From positions 12,583-76,582 of the forward strand of contig CAYWFU010000007.1 of NCBI GenBank assembly GCA_964457585.1: a DNA stretch of 64,000 nucleotides. Reading direction: 5' to 3'. Below are positions 25,874 through 35,167 of this stretch, one piece after another; position 1 is the stretch's first letter; every line of letters starts with the position of its first letter. The position numbers and the translations under genes were made by a program. The notes below the pieces were generated by a model. That model saw only the letters and a program-made list of their open reading frames with translations. It was not told where the DNA came from and made no database searches. This DNA comes from CAYWFU01 sp964457585. GTDB lineage: Bacteria > JACRDZ01.

Positions 25874-26815
25874 ATGCCAGGGAATTGTACTTGTAGCCTA
25901 GAAAATAAAAGTGAATTTGTAACGATATATAAACATCTCACAAAAGAAGATGAACAACATCTGGGTAAAATGGAGATACATCGTTGTTTGAATTGTTCAT
26001 TAGCATTTGCAAATCCCCAGCCCGATATATCAAAACTCGAATATTATTACGACAAAATATATAGGAAAGAAGGAAGACCAAATTTTATAAGCAATCCGGA
26101 AAAGACTGGGCCGGGTAATCTGGAAAAATCACAGTATGCTTATATTGCTAAATACGTAAATTTATCCAATATAAATAGTATTCTTGATATTGGTGCTGGT
26201 TATGGATTTTTTTTACGTGAAATAAGAAAAATGCATTCTTCCATAGAATTATTTTTTGATGATTTAGATATTAAATCTACACAATATTTAGAAAAATATA
26301 ATATAAATAGGTACGATCATAAAATAAATAATAGTATAGATTTAATCATTTCTTCACATAATTTGGAACATTTTACTACACCTGATGCTTTTTTTGAAAA
26401 AGTTAAATTTATATTAAAACCAAAAGGTTATCTATTTATTGAAGTTCCAAACGATTCTTTTGATAGTAAAAAAAGTGAAGAAAAATCGCATTACAGCCCT
26501 CATTTATTGTTTTTTTCAAAAAAATCACTTCAATTTTTTATGGAAAAACATGGTTTTAGAATAATTAATATTGAAACATGCGGATGGCCAATTAATACCG
26601 AAATTGAGCTTCTTAAATCTGAAATGAAAGTATATAAAGATCAAGATATTGTTAAAAGTTTGCACAATAAATTTGCAAGTCTGATTCCGACAAATTTAAA
26701 GGAATTTATACGAAGAAAAATTTTAAATAAAAGTAATATTGACCTAACCTTGGAAAATTTCAATTATGGTGGTGATAGGCGCGCTATTAGAGCAATAGCT
26801 GTCTTTGATAAATAG
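25874..26815 (+). CDS. Class I methyltransferase with N-terminal zinc-ribbon-like region
   Basis: This 313-residue protein begins with Cys-rich segments (NCTC near residue 4 and HRCLNCSLAFANPQPD near 50), a pattern of sugar C- and O-methyltransferases with an N-terminal metal-binding element. The Rossmann core has SILDIGAGYGFFLREI, LFFDDLDIKS, LIISSHNLEHFTTPDAFFEK and LKPKGYLFIEVPN. The His-containing SHNLEHF is the usual motif IV of this group. AGGAGG precedes the ATG. Confidence 0.8.
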   Translation: MPGNCTCSLENKSEFVTIYKHLTKEDEQHLGKMEIHRCLNCSLAFANPQPDISKLEYYYDKIYRKEGRPNFISNPEKTGPGNLEKSQYAYIAKYVNLSNINSILDIGAGYGFFLREIRKMHSSIELFFDDLDIKSTQYLEKYNINRYDHKINNSIDLIISSHNLEHFTTPDAFFEKVKFILKPKGYLFIEVPNDSFDSKKSEEKSHYSPHLLFFSKKSLQFFMEKHGFRIINIETCGWPINTEIELLKSEMKVYKDQDIVKSLHNKFASLIPTNLKEFIRRKILNKSNIDLTLENFNYGGDRRAIRAIAVFDK

Positions 26816-26828
26816 TAATAAATATATT

Positions 26829-28112
26829 ATGAAAAAGATTTTTAACAAATTTATGAATGTATTGCCGTATTTTCCGCGGCAAAGATATGGGATTTTTACG
26901 GGAACTAATAGTATACAAGAATGGAATGAGGCAATTCGTTCTCTGTTAACTTTTGAGAGTAGTGATGTTTTAGATGTAATTAAGGAATATGAAAATCGTT
27001 TTGCTAAAGTTGTCGGGGTTGAACATGGAGTTAGTTTTGGTGCAGGCAGGATGGCGCTATATGCAATATTAGAAGTAATGAAAATCGGGCAGGGAGATGA
27101 GGTTGTTATTCCTGCATTTACCTGTGTTGTTGTTCCAAACGCAATTATTTATAGAGGAGCGCGTCCGGTTTATGTGGACATTGATCCTCAAACGTTTAAT
27201 ATTGATGTAAAGCAGGTCGAAGCTGTTATTAGTCCGTCAACTAAAGCTTTATATGCACAGCATACTTTTGGGATTCCTTGTGATCTTAAAGCACTTTGTG
27301 AAATCGGAAAGCGGCACGGTATACCTGTTATTGAAGATTGCGGTCATGCGCTTGGATCAAAATATGAAAATAAATTTGTAGGGTCTATTTCCGATGTTGC
27401 CTATTTTACAACTGATCATTCTAAAGTGATTAACACTCATTTAGGCGGAATGGCTGTAACTAATAATTATGAGTTAGCACAACGTCTAAAAACTATACAG
27501 GAAAAAACACCATTTTTAGATTCATCAACAAATCGACGAATGCTCTTTTCTTTTATTGTGGAATATTTTTGTTTTTCTCCATATTTTTTATGGTTTGGTA
27601 GTTTTTTACATAAAATTTTTGCCAAAATTGGATTATTGTTTTATTTTCATGATGAAATGTTGACAGAGTTACCAAAAAAATATCCTTATCCATGCAGGTT
27701 GTCGGCTCAGCAAGCTAAGATTGGACTTTCACAGCTTGATCTGCTTGAAAAAAACATAGCTCATCGTCGTATGATTGCAAGCTGGCTGGAGGAAAAGATA
27801 GGTTGGTATGGTTTTAATAAGAATGAAATTGATAATTTTGCATGGCTTAGATATTCTTTTTTAGTAAAGAATCGTGATGAATTTATAAAACGGTTTTCAA
27901 AACATTTTGATCTTGCTGTATGGTTTACCAGTGTGGTTGGCGGACGTAATTCTGATTTTGAGGCAGTCGGTTATAAAGTGGGAAGTTGTCCTGTTGCTGA
28001 ACACGTTGCACAACATATAGTAAATTTTCCTACTCATAATCGCATTCCCCTAAATATTATAAAAAGAGAAATAGAAAAAAATTTAGACTGGATTAAAAGG
28101 CAGAGACTTTAA
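26829..28112 (+). CDS. DegT/DnrJ/EryC1-family aminotransferase
   Basis: A PLP enzyme of 427 residues from the ATG at 26829. It shows SFGAGRMALYAILEVMKIG, DEVVIPAFTCVVVPNAI, ARPVYVDIDPQTFNID, the IEDCGHALGS strand and a Schiff-base Lys in TTDHSKVINTHLGGM. Sugar aminotransferases of this family convert keto-sugars to amino sugars. An insertion of hydrophobic, aromatic residues (FCFSPYFLWFGSFLHKIFAK) interrupts the C-terminal part and may be membrane-associated. A TTG at 26805 could extend it but lies inside the upstream gene, so the ATG is preferred, although no clear Shine-Dalgarno precedes it. Confidence 0.8.
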   Translation: MKKIFNKFMNVLPYFPRQRYGIFTGTNSIQEWNEAIRSLLTFESSDVLDVIKEYENRFAKVVGVEHGVSFGAGRMALYAILEVMKIGQGDEVVIPAFTCVVVPNAIIYRGARPVYVDIDPQTFNIDVKQVEAVISPSTKALYAQHTFGIPCDLKALCEIGKRHGIPVIEDCGHALGSKYENKFVGSISDVAYFTTDHSKVINTHLGGMAVTNNYELAQRLKTIQEKTPFLDSSTNRRMLFSFIVEYFCFSPYFLWFGSFLHKIFAKIGLLFYFHDEMLTELPKKYPYPCRLSAQQAKIGLSQLDLLEKNIAHRRMIASWLEEKIGWYGFNKNEIDNFAWLRYSFLVKNRDEFIKRFSKHFDLAVWFTSVVGGRNSDFEAVGYKVGSCPVAEHVAQHIVNFPTHNRIPLNIIKREIEKNLDWIKRQRL

Positions 28113-28125
28113 AAGAAAGGCATTT

Positions 28126-29220
28126 ATGTTTTTTGATAAATTTAAAGGTGCACGAGTATTAGTTACAGGACATACAGGTTTTAAGGGATCATGGCTATCT
28201 GCATGGCTTATAAGATTGGGAGCGCAGGTTACAGGTGTTTCAATTGGTATTCCAACTGAGCCATCCAATTTTATTGTTTCAAATCTTAATGAAAAAATGG
28301 AAGATAAACGAACTGATATAGGGGATATTGAGCAATTACGCACAATAGTAAATTTTGTTCAGCCGGATTATGTATTTCATCTTGCTGCTCAATCTCTTGT
28401 ACGCTATTCTTATACTAATCCCATTGAGACTTATCGTACGAATGTTTTAGGTACAGCACATGTTTTAGAAAGTTTAAGAATTTTAAATAAGCCTTGTGTT
28501 GCTGTTATTATTACAAGTGATAAATGTTATGATAATGTTGAATGGGTATGGGGATATAGAGAAACAGATCGTCTTGGCGGAGTTGATCCTTATAGCGCTT
28601 CAAAAGGTGCGGCAGAGATTATAATCCGTTCGTATGTTCATTCATTTTTCCCTGCTAATGGACGAGTGCGTATTGGTATTGGACGCGCTGGGAATGTTAT
28701 TGGAGGAGGAGATTGGGCATGTGATCGCATTGTTCCTGATTGCATAAGAGCATGGGCAATGAATAAAGAAGTTTTATTAAGGAATCTTCATGCTACTCGT
28801 CCATGGCAGCATGTATTAGAGCCGTTAAGCGGTTATCTTCTTTTAGCAGCGCAACTGCCAGACAAACCGGAACTGCATGGCGAACCCTTTAATTTTGGGC
28901 CGCCTTCAGATCATAATTACAGCGTTCTAGAATTAGTAAAAGAAATGCAATCTTATTGGAATGGCGCTAACTGGCGCGATATTTCAGAAAAAGAAATTCA
29001 TCGCAAAGAAGCAGGGCTTTTGAAACTAAATTGTGATAAAGCATTGCACCTACTTAAATGGAAAACAGTAATGAATTTTAAAGAGACAGCAGAAATGACA
29101 ACGAATTGGTATAGAAATTATTATTCCAATGATAATAAAAATATGTGGCAGATAACAAGCAGCCAAATAGATCAATATACGAAATTGTCTTTTGATAGAG
29201 GAAATTTATGGGCGAAGTAA
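28126..29220 (+). CDS. rfbG: CDP-glucose 4,6-dehydratase
   Basis: This 364-residue extended SDR matches RfbG: VLVTGHTGFKGSWLSAWLI, FHLAAQSLVRYSYTNP, TNVLGTAHVLES, ITSDKCYDN, the active-site DPYSASKGAAEII (Tyr and Lys both present), GRAGNVIGGGDWA and TRPWQHVLEPLSGYL. It makes CDP-4-keto-6-deoxy-glucose from CDP-glucose. An RfbF homologue at 29658 supplies CDP-glucose. The stop overlaps the next gene by 13 bases. Confidence 0.92.
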   Translation: MFFDKFKGARVLVTGHTGFKGSWLSAWLIRLGAQVTGVSIGIPTEPSNFIVSNLNEKMEDKRTDIGDIEQLRTIVNFVQPDYVFHLAAQSLVRYSYTNPIETYRTNVLGTAHVLESLRILNKPCVAVIITSDKCYDNVEWVWGYRETDRLGGVDPYSASKGAAEIIIRSYVHSFFPANGRVRIGIGRAGNVIGGGDWACDRIVPDCIRAWAMNKEVLLRNLHATRPWQHVLEPLSGYLLLAAQLPDKPELHGEPFNFGPPSDHNYSVLELVKEMQSYWNGANWRDISEKEIHRKEAGLLKLNCDKALHLLKWKTVMNFKETAEMTTNWYRNYYSNDNKNMWQITSSQIDQYTKLSFDRGNLWAK

Positions 29221-29654
29221 AAATTGCTGATTTAATAATAACGCCTCTTCGCATTATCCCTTTAGCAGATGGAGATGTTTTTCACGGTATGAAGTCATCT
29301 GATCTGGGATATAAAGGTTTTGGCGAAGCTTATTTTTCTTCGATAAAGAAGAACGCAATAAAAGCATGGAAGCGCCATAATAAGATGACTCTGAATCTGA
29401 TAGTTCCAGTTGGAGCAATTCGTTTTGTTATTTATGACGATCGCGAAAAATCGATAACAAAAAATTGTTTTCAAATTGTCGAATTATCCAGAGAGAATTA
29501 CTGCAGGTTTACTGTTCCACCGTGTGTCTGGATGGGATTTAAAGGATTAAGCGATGAAGTGAGCTTATTGTTAAATATTGCTGATATATCACACGACCCT
29601 AATGAAATTGAACGAAAGAGCATTGAAGAAATTAAATATGATTGGAGTAAATAA
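29208..29654 (+). CDS. dTDP-4-dehydrorhamnose 3,5-epimerase-like cupin protein
   Basis: This 148-residue protein of the RmlC-like cupin group has DVFHGMKSSD near the start, LIVPVGAIRFVIYDD and FTVPPCVWMGFKGLSDEVSLLLNIAD, matching the second half of the RmlC fold. It is shorter than RmlC (about 180), as expected for partners in CDP-deoxysugar clusters. Encoded between RfbG and RfbF homologues, it probably epimerises CDP-4-keto-6-deoxy-glucose. The start lies within the rfbG end, after a GAGGA site. Confidence 0.8.
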   Translation: MGEVKIADLIITPLRIIPLADGDVFHGMKSSDLGYKGFGEAYFSSIKKNAIKAWKRHNKMTLNLIVPVGAIRFVIYDDREKSITKNCFQIVELSRENYCRFTVPPCVWMGFKGLSDEVSLLLNIADISHDPNEIERKSIEEIKYDWSK

Positions 29655-29657
29655 AAT

Positions 29658-30422
29658 ATGAAAATAGTTATTTTAGCCGGTGGATTTGGAACACGAATGT
29701 CTGAATATACTGAAGTTATTCCTAAGCCAATGGTAACTGTCGGTGGAAAACCTATTTTATGGCATATCATGAAAACCTATGCGAAATACGGACATAAAGA
29801 TTTTTATATTGCTCTTGGCTATAAAGGAGAGATGATAAAAGATTATTTTATTAATTATAGAGATCTTAATGCGGATTTTACTATTGATCTTTCTAACGGG
29901 CTGGTAGTATCTCATCAAACAGATAATGTGGATTGGAAAGTTACTCTTGTTGATACAGGTTTGGATACATTAACAGGTGGGCGTGTAAAACGATTACAGC
30001 CATTTATCAGTAATGAACCATTTTTGCTTACCTATGGTGACGGAGTGGCAGATATAAATATTGATCAGTTAATCGCATTTCATCGTAATCATAGAAAAAT
30101 GATAACAGTCAGCGCTGTCCATCCTACTGCTCGTTTTGGTGAATTGAGTTTTGATAGAGAAAAGGTTATATCCTTCAAAGAAAAACCTCAATTGAATCAA
30201 GGTTGGATTAATGGAGGTTATTTTGTAGTTGAACCCGCATTTTTCAATTTGATTAAAGATGATAAAACTATTTTAGAACGTGAACCCTTGGAAAATGCTG
30301 CAAGAATGCATGAATTGATGGCTTTTAAACATAATGGATTTTGGCAATGTATGGATACAAAGCGGGACCGCGATTTGCTTGAAGAATTATGGCAGTCAGA
30401 TTCTGCACCATGGAAGGTATAA
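29658..30422 (+). CDS. rfbF: Glucose-1-phosphate cytidylyltransferase
   Basis: This 254-residue nucleotidyltransferase starts MKIVILAGGFGTRMSEYT with the pyrophosphorylase signature, then IPKPMVTVGGKPILWHIMK, LTYGDGVADIN, INGGYFVVEP and FWQCMDTKRDRDLLEELW. It makes CDP-glucose, the substrate of the RfbG homologue upstream. It lies three bases after the epimerase gene, so the three form one unit. Confidence 0.92.
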   Translation: MKIVILAGGFGTRMSEYTEVIPKPMVTVGGKPILWHIMKTYAKYGHKDFYIALGYKGEMIKDYFINYRDLNADFTIDLSNGLVVSHQTDNVDWKVTLVDTGLDTLTGGRVKRLQPFISNEPFLLTYGDGVADINIDQLIAFHRNHRKMITVSAVHPTARFGELSFDREKVISFKEKPQLNQGWINGGYFVVEPAFFNLIKDDKTILEREPLENAARMHELMAFKHNGFWQCMDTKRDRDLLEELWQSDSAPWKV

Positions 30423-30426
30423 ACAT

Positions 30427-31548
30427 ATGAGAAAATTGATACGACTTTCGAAATCTTGTATTGGTGAAGCAGAAAAAAAAGCTGTTATGAATGTTTTAGA
30501 TCGAGAACTTTTAGGTATGGGAGCCGAAGTTCAAAAATTCGAATCTGCTTTAAAGGATTTTTTTGAGCGTCAAGCTGTATGTGTTGTAAATGGAACTTCT
30601 GCTTTACATCTGGCTGTTCAAGCATGCGGTATTGGTTTTGAAGATGAAGTATTACTTCCTTCTCTCACTTATATTGCATCTTTTCAAGCTATTTCCGCAA
30701 CAAATGCAACACCAGTGGCATGTGATATTGATCCTATAACTTTAACTCTTGACTGGCGTGATGCGGAAAAACGTTTAACTAAAAAAACTAAAGCTATAAT
30801 GCCGGTTCATTTTACCGGTGGAGTGGGAGATTTAGAAGGAATATACGAATTTGCCAAAAAAAATGGTTTGCGTGTTATAGAAGATGCTGCTCATGCTTTT
30901 GGATCACAATATAAAGGTAAAAAAGTCGGCAGTTTTGGTGATATTGCCTGCTTTAGTTTTGATGGAATTAAAAATATTACATCAGGAGAAGGCGGATGCG
31001 TAGTTAGCGAAGATGCTGCAGTTTTACAGCGCACTAAAGATGCCCGTTTATTAGGTGTTGAAAATGACACAGAAAAACGTTTTAATGCTCAGCGCAGTTG
31101 GGATTTTGATGTTACCAGGCAGGGTTGGCGATACCATATGAGCAACATTATGGCGGCAATTGGAATTGAACAATTTCGCCGATTACCGGAGTTCATTGCA
31201 AAGAGGCAGGAACTGGCTAGATATTACGACGAGCAATTTGCAAAAAGCATTTCTATAAAAACTATTCCTCATAACTATTCTTTAATATCGCCTCATATAT
31301 ATATTATACGTATAAAGGGATTAAAAGATCGCATTAAATTACAATCGCGACTTTTGGAATTAGGAATAGAAACGGGAGTTCATTACAAACCTAATCATCT
31401 GTTGACTAAATATAAAGAAATTGTAAAATTACCTTTAACAGTAACAGAAAACGTTTATCAAGAAATACTTACTCTACCCTTACACTTCGATCTAAACAAG
31501 TTGGATATCGATTATATATGCAAATCTTTGCTTGAGGCTGTATCATGA
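30427..31548 (+). CDS. DegT/DnrJ/EryC1-family sugar aminotransferase
   Basis: This 373-residue PLP enzyme begins at the ATG four bases after rfbF, behind a GGAAGG site; an upstream in-frame ATG at 30334 would lie within rfbF and is rejected. Motifs: VVNGTSALHLAVQA, DEVLLPSLTYIASFQAI, IEDAAHAFGS, the Schiff-base Lys182 in FSFDGIKNITSGEGG, and HYKPNHLLT. It likely aminates a keto-deoxysugar made by the RfbG/epimerase pair, giving a CDP-amino-deoxyhexose. It lacks the iron-sulphur features of RfbH, so a 3-deoxy route is unlikely. It overlaps the next gene by four bases. Confidence 0.86.
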   Translation: MRKLIRLSKSCIGEAEKKAVMNVLDRELLGMGAEVQKFESALKDFFERQAVCVVNGTSALHLAVQACGIGFEDEVLLPSLTYIASFQAISATNATPVACDIDPITLTLDWRDAEKRLTKKTKAIMPVHFTGGVGDLEGIYEFAKKNGLRVIEDAAHAFGSQYKGKKVGSFGDIACFSFDGIKNITSGEGGCVVSEDAAVLQRTKDARLLGVENDTEKRFNAQRSWDFDVTRQGWRYHMSNIMAAIGIEQFRRLPEFIAKRQELARYYDEQFAKSISIKTIPHNYSLISPHIYIIRIKGLKDRIKLQSRLLELGIETGVHYKPNHLLTKYKEIVKLPLTVTENVYQEILTLPLHFDLNKLDIDYICKSLLEAVS

Positions 31549-32528
31549 ACGAAAATCAGCCGCTTGTTAGTGTTATTATGAATTGCTACAATGGTGGCAA
31601 GTACGTTGGCAAAGCCATTGAATCTGTAATAGCGCAAAATTATAAAAATTGGGAAATAATATTCTGGGATAACGCCAGCAATGATAACAGCGCATCTATT
31701 GCGAAAAGCTACAATGATTCACGTATTCGTTATTTTAAAAGTGATACAACAACCCCGCTTGGAGAAGCCAGAAACAATGCGGTAAAACAGGTGAAAGGTG
31801 ATTATATTTCGTTTCTTGATTGCGATGATATCTGGATGTATGAAAAGTTACAGCTGCAGATAGATTTTTTAATAAAAAATAAAGATATTTCTTTTTTATA
31901 TTCTAACGCATGGGTAAGATTCTCTCCAGAAAAAAAACGTATTCTTTATTCTCGTTTTTCAACATTACCTGCTGGAGATATTTTTAGTCATTTGCTCATC
32001 AATAACTTTATTAATTTGCAAACAGTAATATTCAGAAAACAGTTATTAGATGGATTAGAACAATGGTTTGATCCGAAGTTTGAAATAGCTGAAGAGTATG
32101 ATTTGTTTCTTAGAATGCTTTATGGTAAAAAATCCGCATATTTAAGTGAACCTCTTGTAGAATATAGAATTCATAATTCTATGAGTACTATATCCAAATT
32201 TCATTTAATTCCAAACGAATTGGAATTGATTTTAAAAAAATTAAAGGATATCGTCCCAAATTTGCATAAAAATTATCATAAAAATTTACAATTTTATTAT
32301 GGAAGGATAGCATTAACAGCAGCAACACAATGTTTAATTGAAAAGGATAAAAAAAATGCAATTTTAAAATTGTATCCATACAGATATTTAAATATAAAAT
32401 ATTTTTTATTATTTTTAATTATGCATATATCTGTTCTATTATCAATAATTATACTCAGTACAAAAAATTCAGGAGCAAGAGGCGCTTTAAGTACAATTAA
32501 ATCTGAGGTAAAGAAAAATAAAAAGTAA
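31545..32528 (+). CDS. GT2-family glycosyltransferase
   Basis: This 327-residue GT-A enzyme has PLVSVIMNCYNGGKYVGKAI, SVIAQNYKNWEIIFWDN, LGEARNNAV, the metal-binding FLDCDDIW and AEEYDLFLRML. A C-terminal hydrophobic segment (IKYFLLFLIMHISVLLSIII) looks like a membrane anchor and is followed by a basic tail. It starts in an ATGA overlap with the aminotransferase gene. Confidence 0.88.
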   Translation: MNENQPLVSVIMNCYNGGKYVGKAIESVIAQNYKNWEIIFWDNASNDNSASIAKSYNDSRIRYFKSDTTTPLGEARNNAVKQVKGDYISFLDCDDIWMYEKLQLQIDFLIKNKDISFLYSNAWVRFSPEKKRILYSRFSTLPAGDIFSHLLINNFINLQTVIFRKQLLDGLEQWFDPKFEIAEEYDLFLRMLYGKKSAYLSEPLVEYRIHNSMSTISKFHLIPNELELILKKLKDIVPNLHKNYHKNLQFYYGRIALTAATQCLIEKDKKNAILKLYPYRYLNIKYFLLFLIMHISVLLSIIILSTKNSGARGALSTIKSEVKKNKK

Positions 32529-32535
32529 TATAAGA

Positions 32536-33651
32536 ATGAAAAAATATAAAATATTCATTAATGGTATTGCTGCTCGACGGGGTGGCGGTGTAACTTATCT
32601 CAATATTTTATTATTTTTTTTATTAGAACGTGAGGACGTAGATGTAACAATTTATGGCTTTTCTCGTATAAATTCCGAACTACGAAATAATAAAAAACTT
32701 AAAATTATTGATCTAACTTTTGTTCATAGAAATATTTTTTTTCGAATATTGCTTGAAAAGATATTCTTCCCTTTTGTAATTTGGCTTAAAGAATTTGACA
32801 TAGCTTTTTTCCCGAATGGAATGGTTACAGGATATGTTCCATCATCAACAAAATCTATAACAATGTTTCAAAATATGCTGCCCTTTAGTGACAGAGACAT
32901 AGCTAAATTTCCTATTGGGTATGATAAATTTCGTTATTGGTTTTTAAAACAAGCATATTTGAAAAGTTATAAAAAAGCTGATCATGTAATTTTTATATCC
33001 GAATATGCGCAGTATGTAATTACTCAATTTGTACCGGAAATTAAAATGAGATCTTCAGTCATTCCCCATGGTATTCCGGAGGTATTCCGAAAACAGAAAA
33101 AAGTAGACACATCGTTGCCTATGTTATATGTGTCGATTTATAATGAATACAAACATCAGATCGAAATAGTAAAAGGGCTGGCTCTTTATAAAAAAAAGTA
33201 TGGAACTGCACCGCGTTTACAATTAGCAGGATTTGCTAAAAAAGAATATTTAAAAAAACTTAAACAAGTAATTCATGACTTGAATCTTGATAAACATGTA
33301 GATATACTAGGCCCAATACTGTATGAGGATATTCCTGATTTATATCAAAATTCAGGGTGGGTGATATTTGGCTCAACTTGTGAGAATTGTCCGACAATTT
33401 TATTAGAGGCAATGGGAAGCGGAAGTCCGATTATTTGTTCATCATATCAACCAATGCCTGAATTTTTAAAAGATGCGGGTGTATATTTTGATCCTGAAAA
33501 GCCCGAGTCCTTTGCCAATGCATTGGAAATTGCTATAAGTTATTCACAGAAAGAAGTTCAGGACATTGGAAATAAGACCTATAACATTGCATTGAAGTAT
33601 ACATGTAAAAAAAATGTTAATGAAACATGGAAAGTTTTTTCTGGAGAATAA
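32536..33651 (+). CDS. GT4-family glycosyltransferase
   Basis: This 371-residue GT-B enzyme has GIAARRGGGVTYLNILL near the start, HVIFISEYAQYVI, SVIPHGIPEVF, YVSIYNEYKHQIEIVKGL, HVDILGPILYEDIPDLYQNS and the family-4 element NCPTILLEAMGSGSPIICSS. It follows the GT2 gene by seven bases and is probably co-expressed. Confidence 0.86.
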   Translation: MKKYKIFINGIAARRGGGVTYLNILLFFLLEREDVDVTIYGFSRINSELRNNKKLKIIDLTFVHRNIFFRILLEKIFFPFVIWLKEFDIAFFPNGMVTGYVPSSTKSITMFQNMLPFSDRDIAKFPIGYDKFRYWFLKQAYLKSYKKADHVIFISEYAQYVITQFVPEIKMRSSVIPHGIPEVFRKQKKVDTSLPMLYVSIYNEYKHQIEIVKGLALYKKKYGTAPRLQLAGFAKKEYLKKLKQVIHDLNLDKHVDILGPILYEDIPDLYQNSGWVIFGSTCENCPTILLEAMGSGSPIICSSYQPMPEFLKDAGVYFDPEKPESFANALEIAISYSQKEVQDIGNKTYNIALKYTCKKNVNETWKVFSGE

Positions 33652-33679
33652 AATAAATATTTTTATATAGGAGAAAAAA

Positions 33680-35122
33680 TTGAACATATTGTTCATATAT
33701 TCATTGCAAGATGCGAGATCTTCTCAAAAACCTTTACAGAATCAAGGGCAGATGCAGTTTGGTATATCATATATATCAGCTTTTTTAAAAAAACATCGAC
33801 ATAATACAAAATTACTTGTTTTAAACAGAGAAGCAAAAAAAGAAAAAATAGCAGCGGTAATTAGAGAATTTAAACCGAGGTTGATATGCTTTTCTACGGT
33901 AACAATTGAGTTTGAATTTATAACTCAAATTGCTAAAGATATTAAGAAAAATTTTCCTGATATTTTTTTGCTGATTGGAGGAGTTCATGTTTCTTTAAAT
34001 CCTTCGGAAAAGATGCTTGAAGTTTTTGATGCATTATGTATCGGAGAAGGAGAGTATCCAACTTTTGAATTAATCGAACAATTAGAAAAAGGGTTTTTCC
34101 CTTCAAAAATTTTAAATCTTTGGATAAAAAATAAATCAGAAATAGAAAAAAATAAAACACGACCTTTTTACCAAAATTTGGATGAATTGCCTTTTCCTGA
34201 TAGAGATATATGGATGGATTGGATACAAGAACCAACAACAGGGTATACTATTCTTCTTGGACGAGGGTGCCCTTTTATTTGTGCTTATTGTTCAAATCAT
34301 GCTATAAGAAGATTAAGTGACGGAAAATATGTTAGACAGAGATCGTCTGAAAATATTATCGGTGAATTGAAAGAACTAACAGATAAGATTCCTTCCATAA
34401 AAAATATTTATCTTGAAGTTGAAACTTTTGGCGCAAATAAAAAGTGGGCTATTGATTTATGTGAAAAATTAAGAGATTTTAATAAAAACAACAAAAAAGA
34501 AATTTTTTTTGGAACGAATTTACGAGTGACACCTAATAAAGATTATGATCAACTTTTTGCAGAGTTGAAAAAAAGCAATTTTACTTTTATTAATATTGGG
34601 CTAGAATCCGGTAGTGAAAGAGTTCGGCGAGAAGTGCTGAAAAGAAATTATTCAAATGAAGATATTATTAAAGCTGTTTCATCCGGTAGAAAACATGGAT
34701 TGAAAATCAAATTTTTTAATTTAATTGGTATTCCTGGTGAAACTTATAATGATTTTATGGAAACCGTGAAAATGAATAGAATTTGTTTGCCTGACACGAA
34801 TTATTTATCTATATTTTTCCCATATCCGGGAACCTCATTACATAAGTTATGTATAGAGCAAGGACTAATAACAAATAAACTTGATACTCAAATGGAAAGA
34901 AGAAGGTCAACATTAAATTTACCTGACTTTAGTAAAAAACAGATTCAAACGTGTTTTGTATGGTTTGAATACTATGCGTTTAAAGGATGTAAGCCGATAT
35001 ATAAAATATTATCCAAAGTTATGGTGAATAAAATTCATTCTAATTATTATTTGAATTTATGTTATAGAAGGTTAACATCGTTAACTTTTTTTAAAATTTT
35101 GAAAAAAAGTTTACAATCATAA
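33680..35122 (+). CDS. B12-binding-domain radical SAM protein
   Basis: This 480-residue protein has a cobalamin-binding-type N-terminal domain (FGISYISAFLKKHRHNTKL, ICFSTVTIEFEFI, LLIGGVHVSLNPSE, LCIGEGEYPTFEL). The radical SAM core has CPFICAYC (C197, C201, C204), NIGLESGSERVRREVLKR and NLIGIPGETYNDFMET. The start is TTG with AGGAGA at 33669-33674. It is the third of four proteins of this type in the locus; the target is unknown. Confidence 0.84.
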   Translation: MNILFIYSLQDARSSQKPLQNQGQMQFGISYISAFLKKHRHNTKLLVLNREAKKEKIAAVIREFKPRLICFSTVTIEFEFITQIAKDIKKNFPDIFLLIGGVHVSLNPSEKMLEVFDALCIGEGEYPTFELIEQLEKGFFPSKILNLWIKNKSEIEKNKTRPFYQNLDELPFPDRDIWMDWIQEPTTGYTILLGRGCPFICAYCSNHAIRRLSDGKYVRQRSSENIIGELKELTDKIPSIKNIYLEVETFGANKKWAIDLCEKLRDFNKNNKKEIFFGTNLRVTPNKDYDQLFAELKKSNFTFINIGLESGSERVRREVLKRNYSNEDIIKAVSSGRKHGLKIKFFNLIGIPGETYNDFMETVKMNRICLPDTNYLSIFFPYPGTSLHKLCIEQGLITNKLDTQMERRRSTLNLPDFSKKQIQTCFVWFEYYAFKGCKPIYKILSKVMVNKIHSNYYLNLCYRRLTSLTFFKILKKSLQS

Positions 35123-35167
35123 AATATTAAACAAATTTGAGTTTTAAAAATTTAAGAAAGAATAACA

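Noticed and set aside
30334..30426. Upstream start of the aminotransferase inside rfbF
   Set aside because: It would overlap rfbF by 89 bases and add unrelated residues; the ATG at 30427 has a ribosome site and the family N-terminus.
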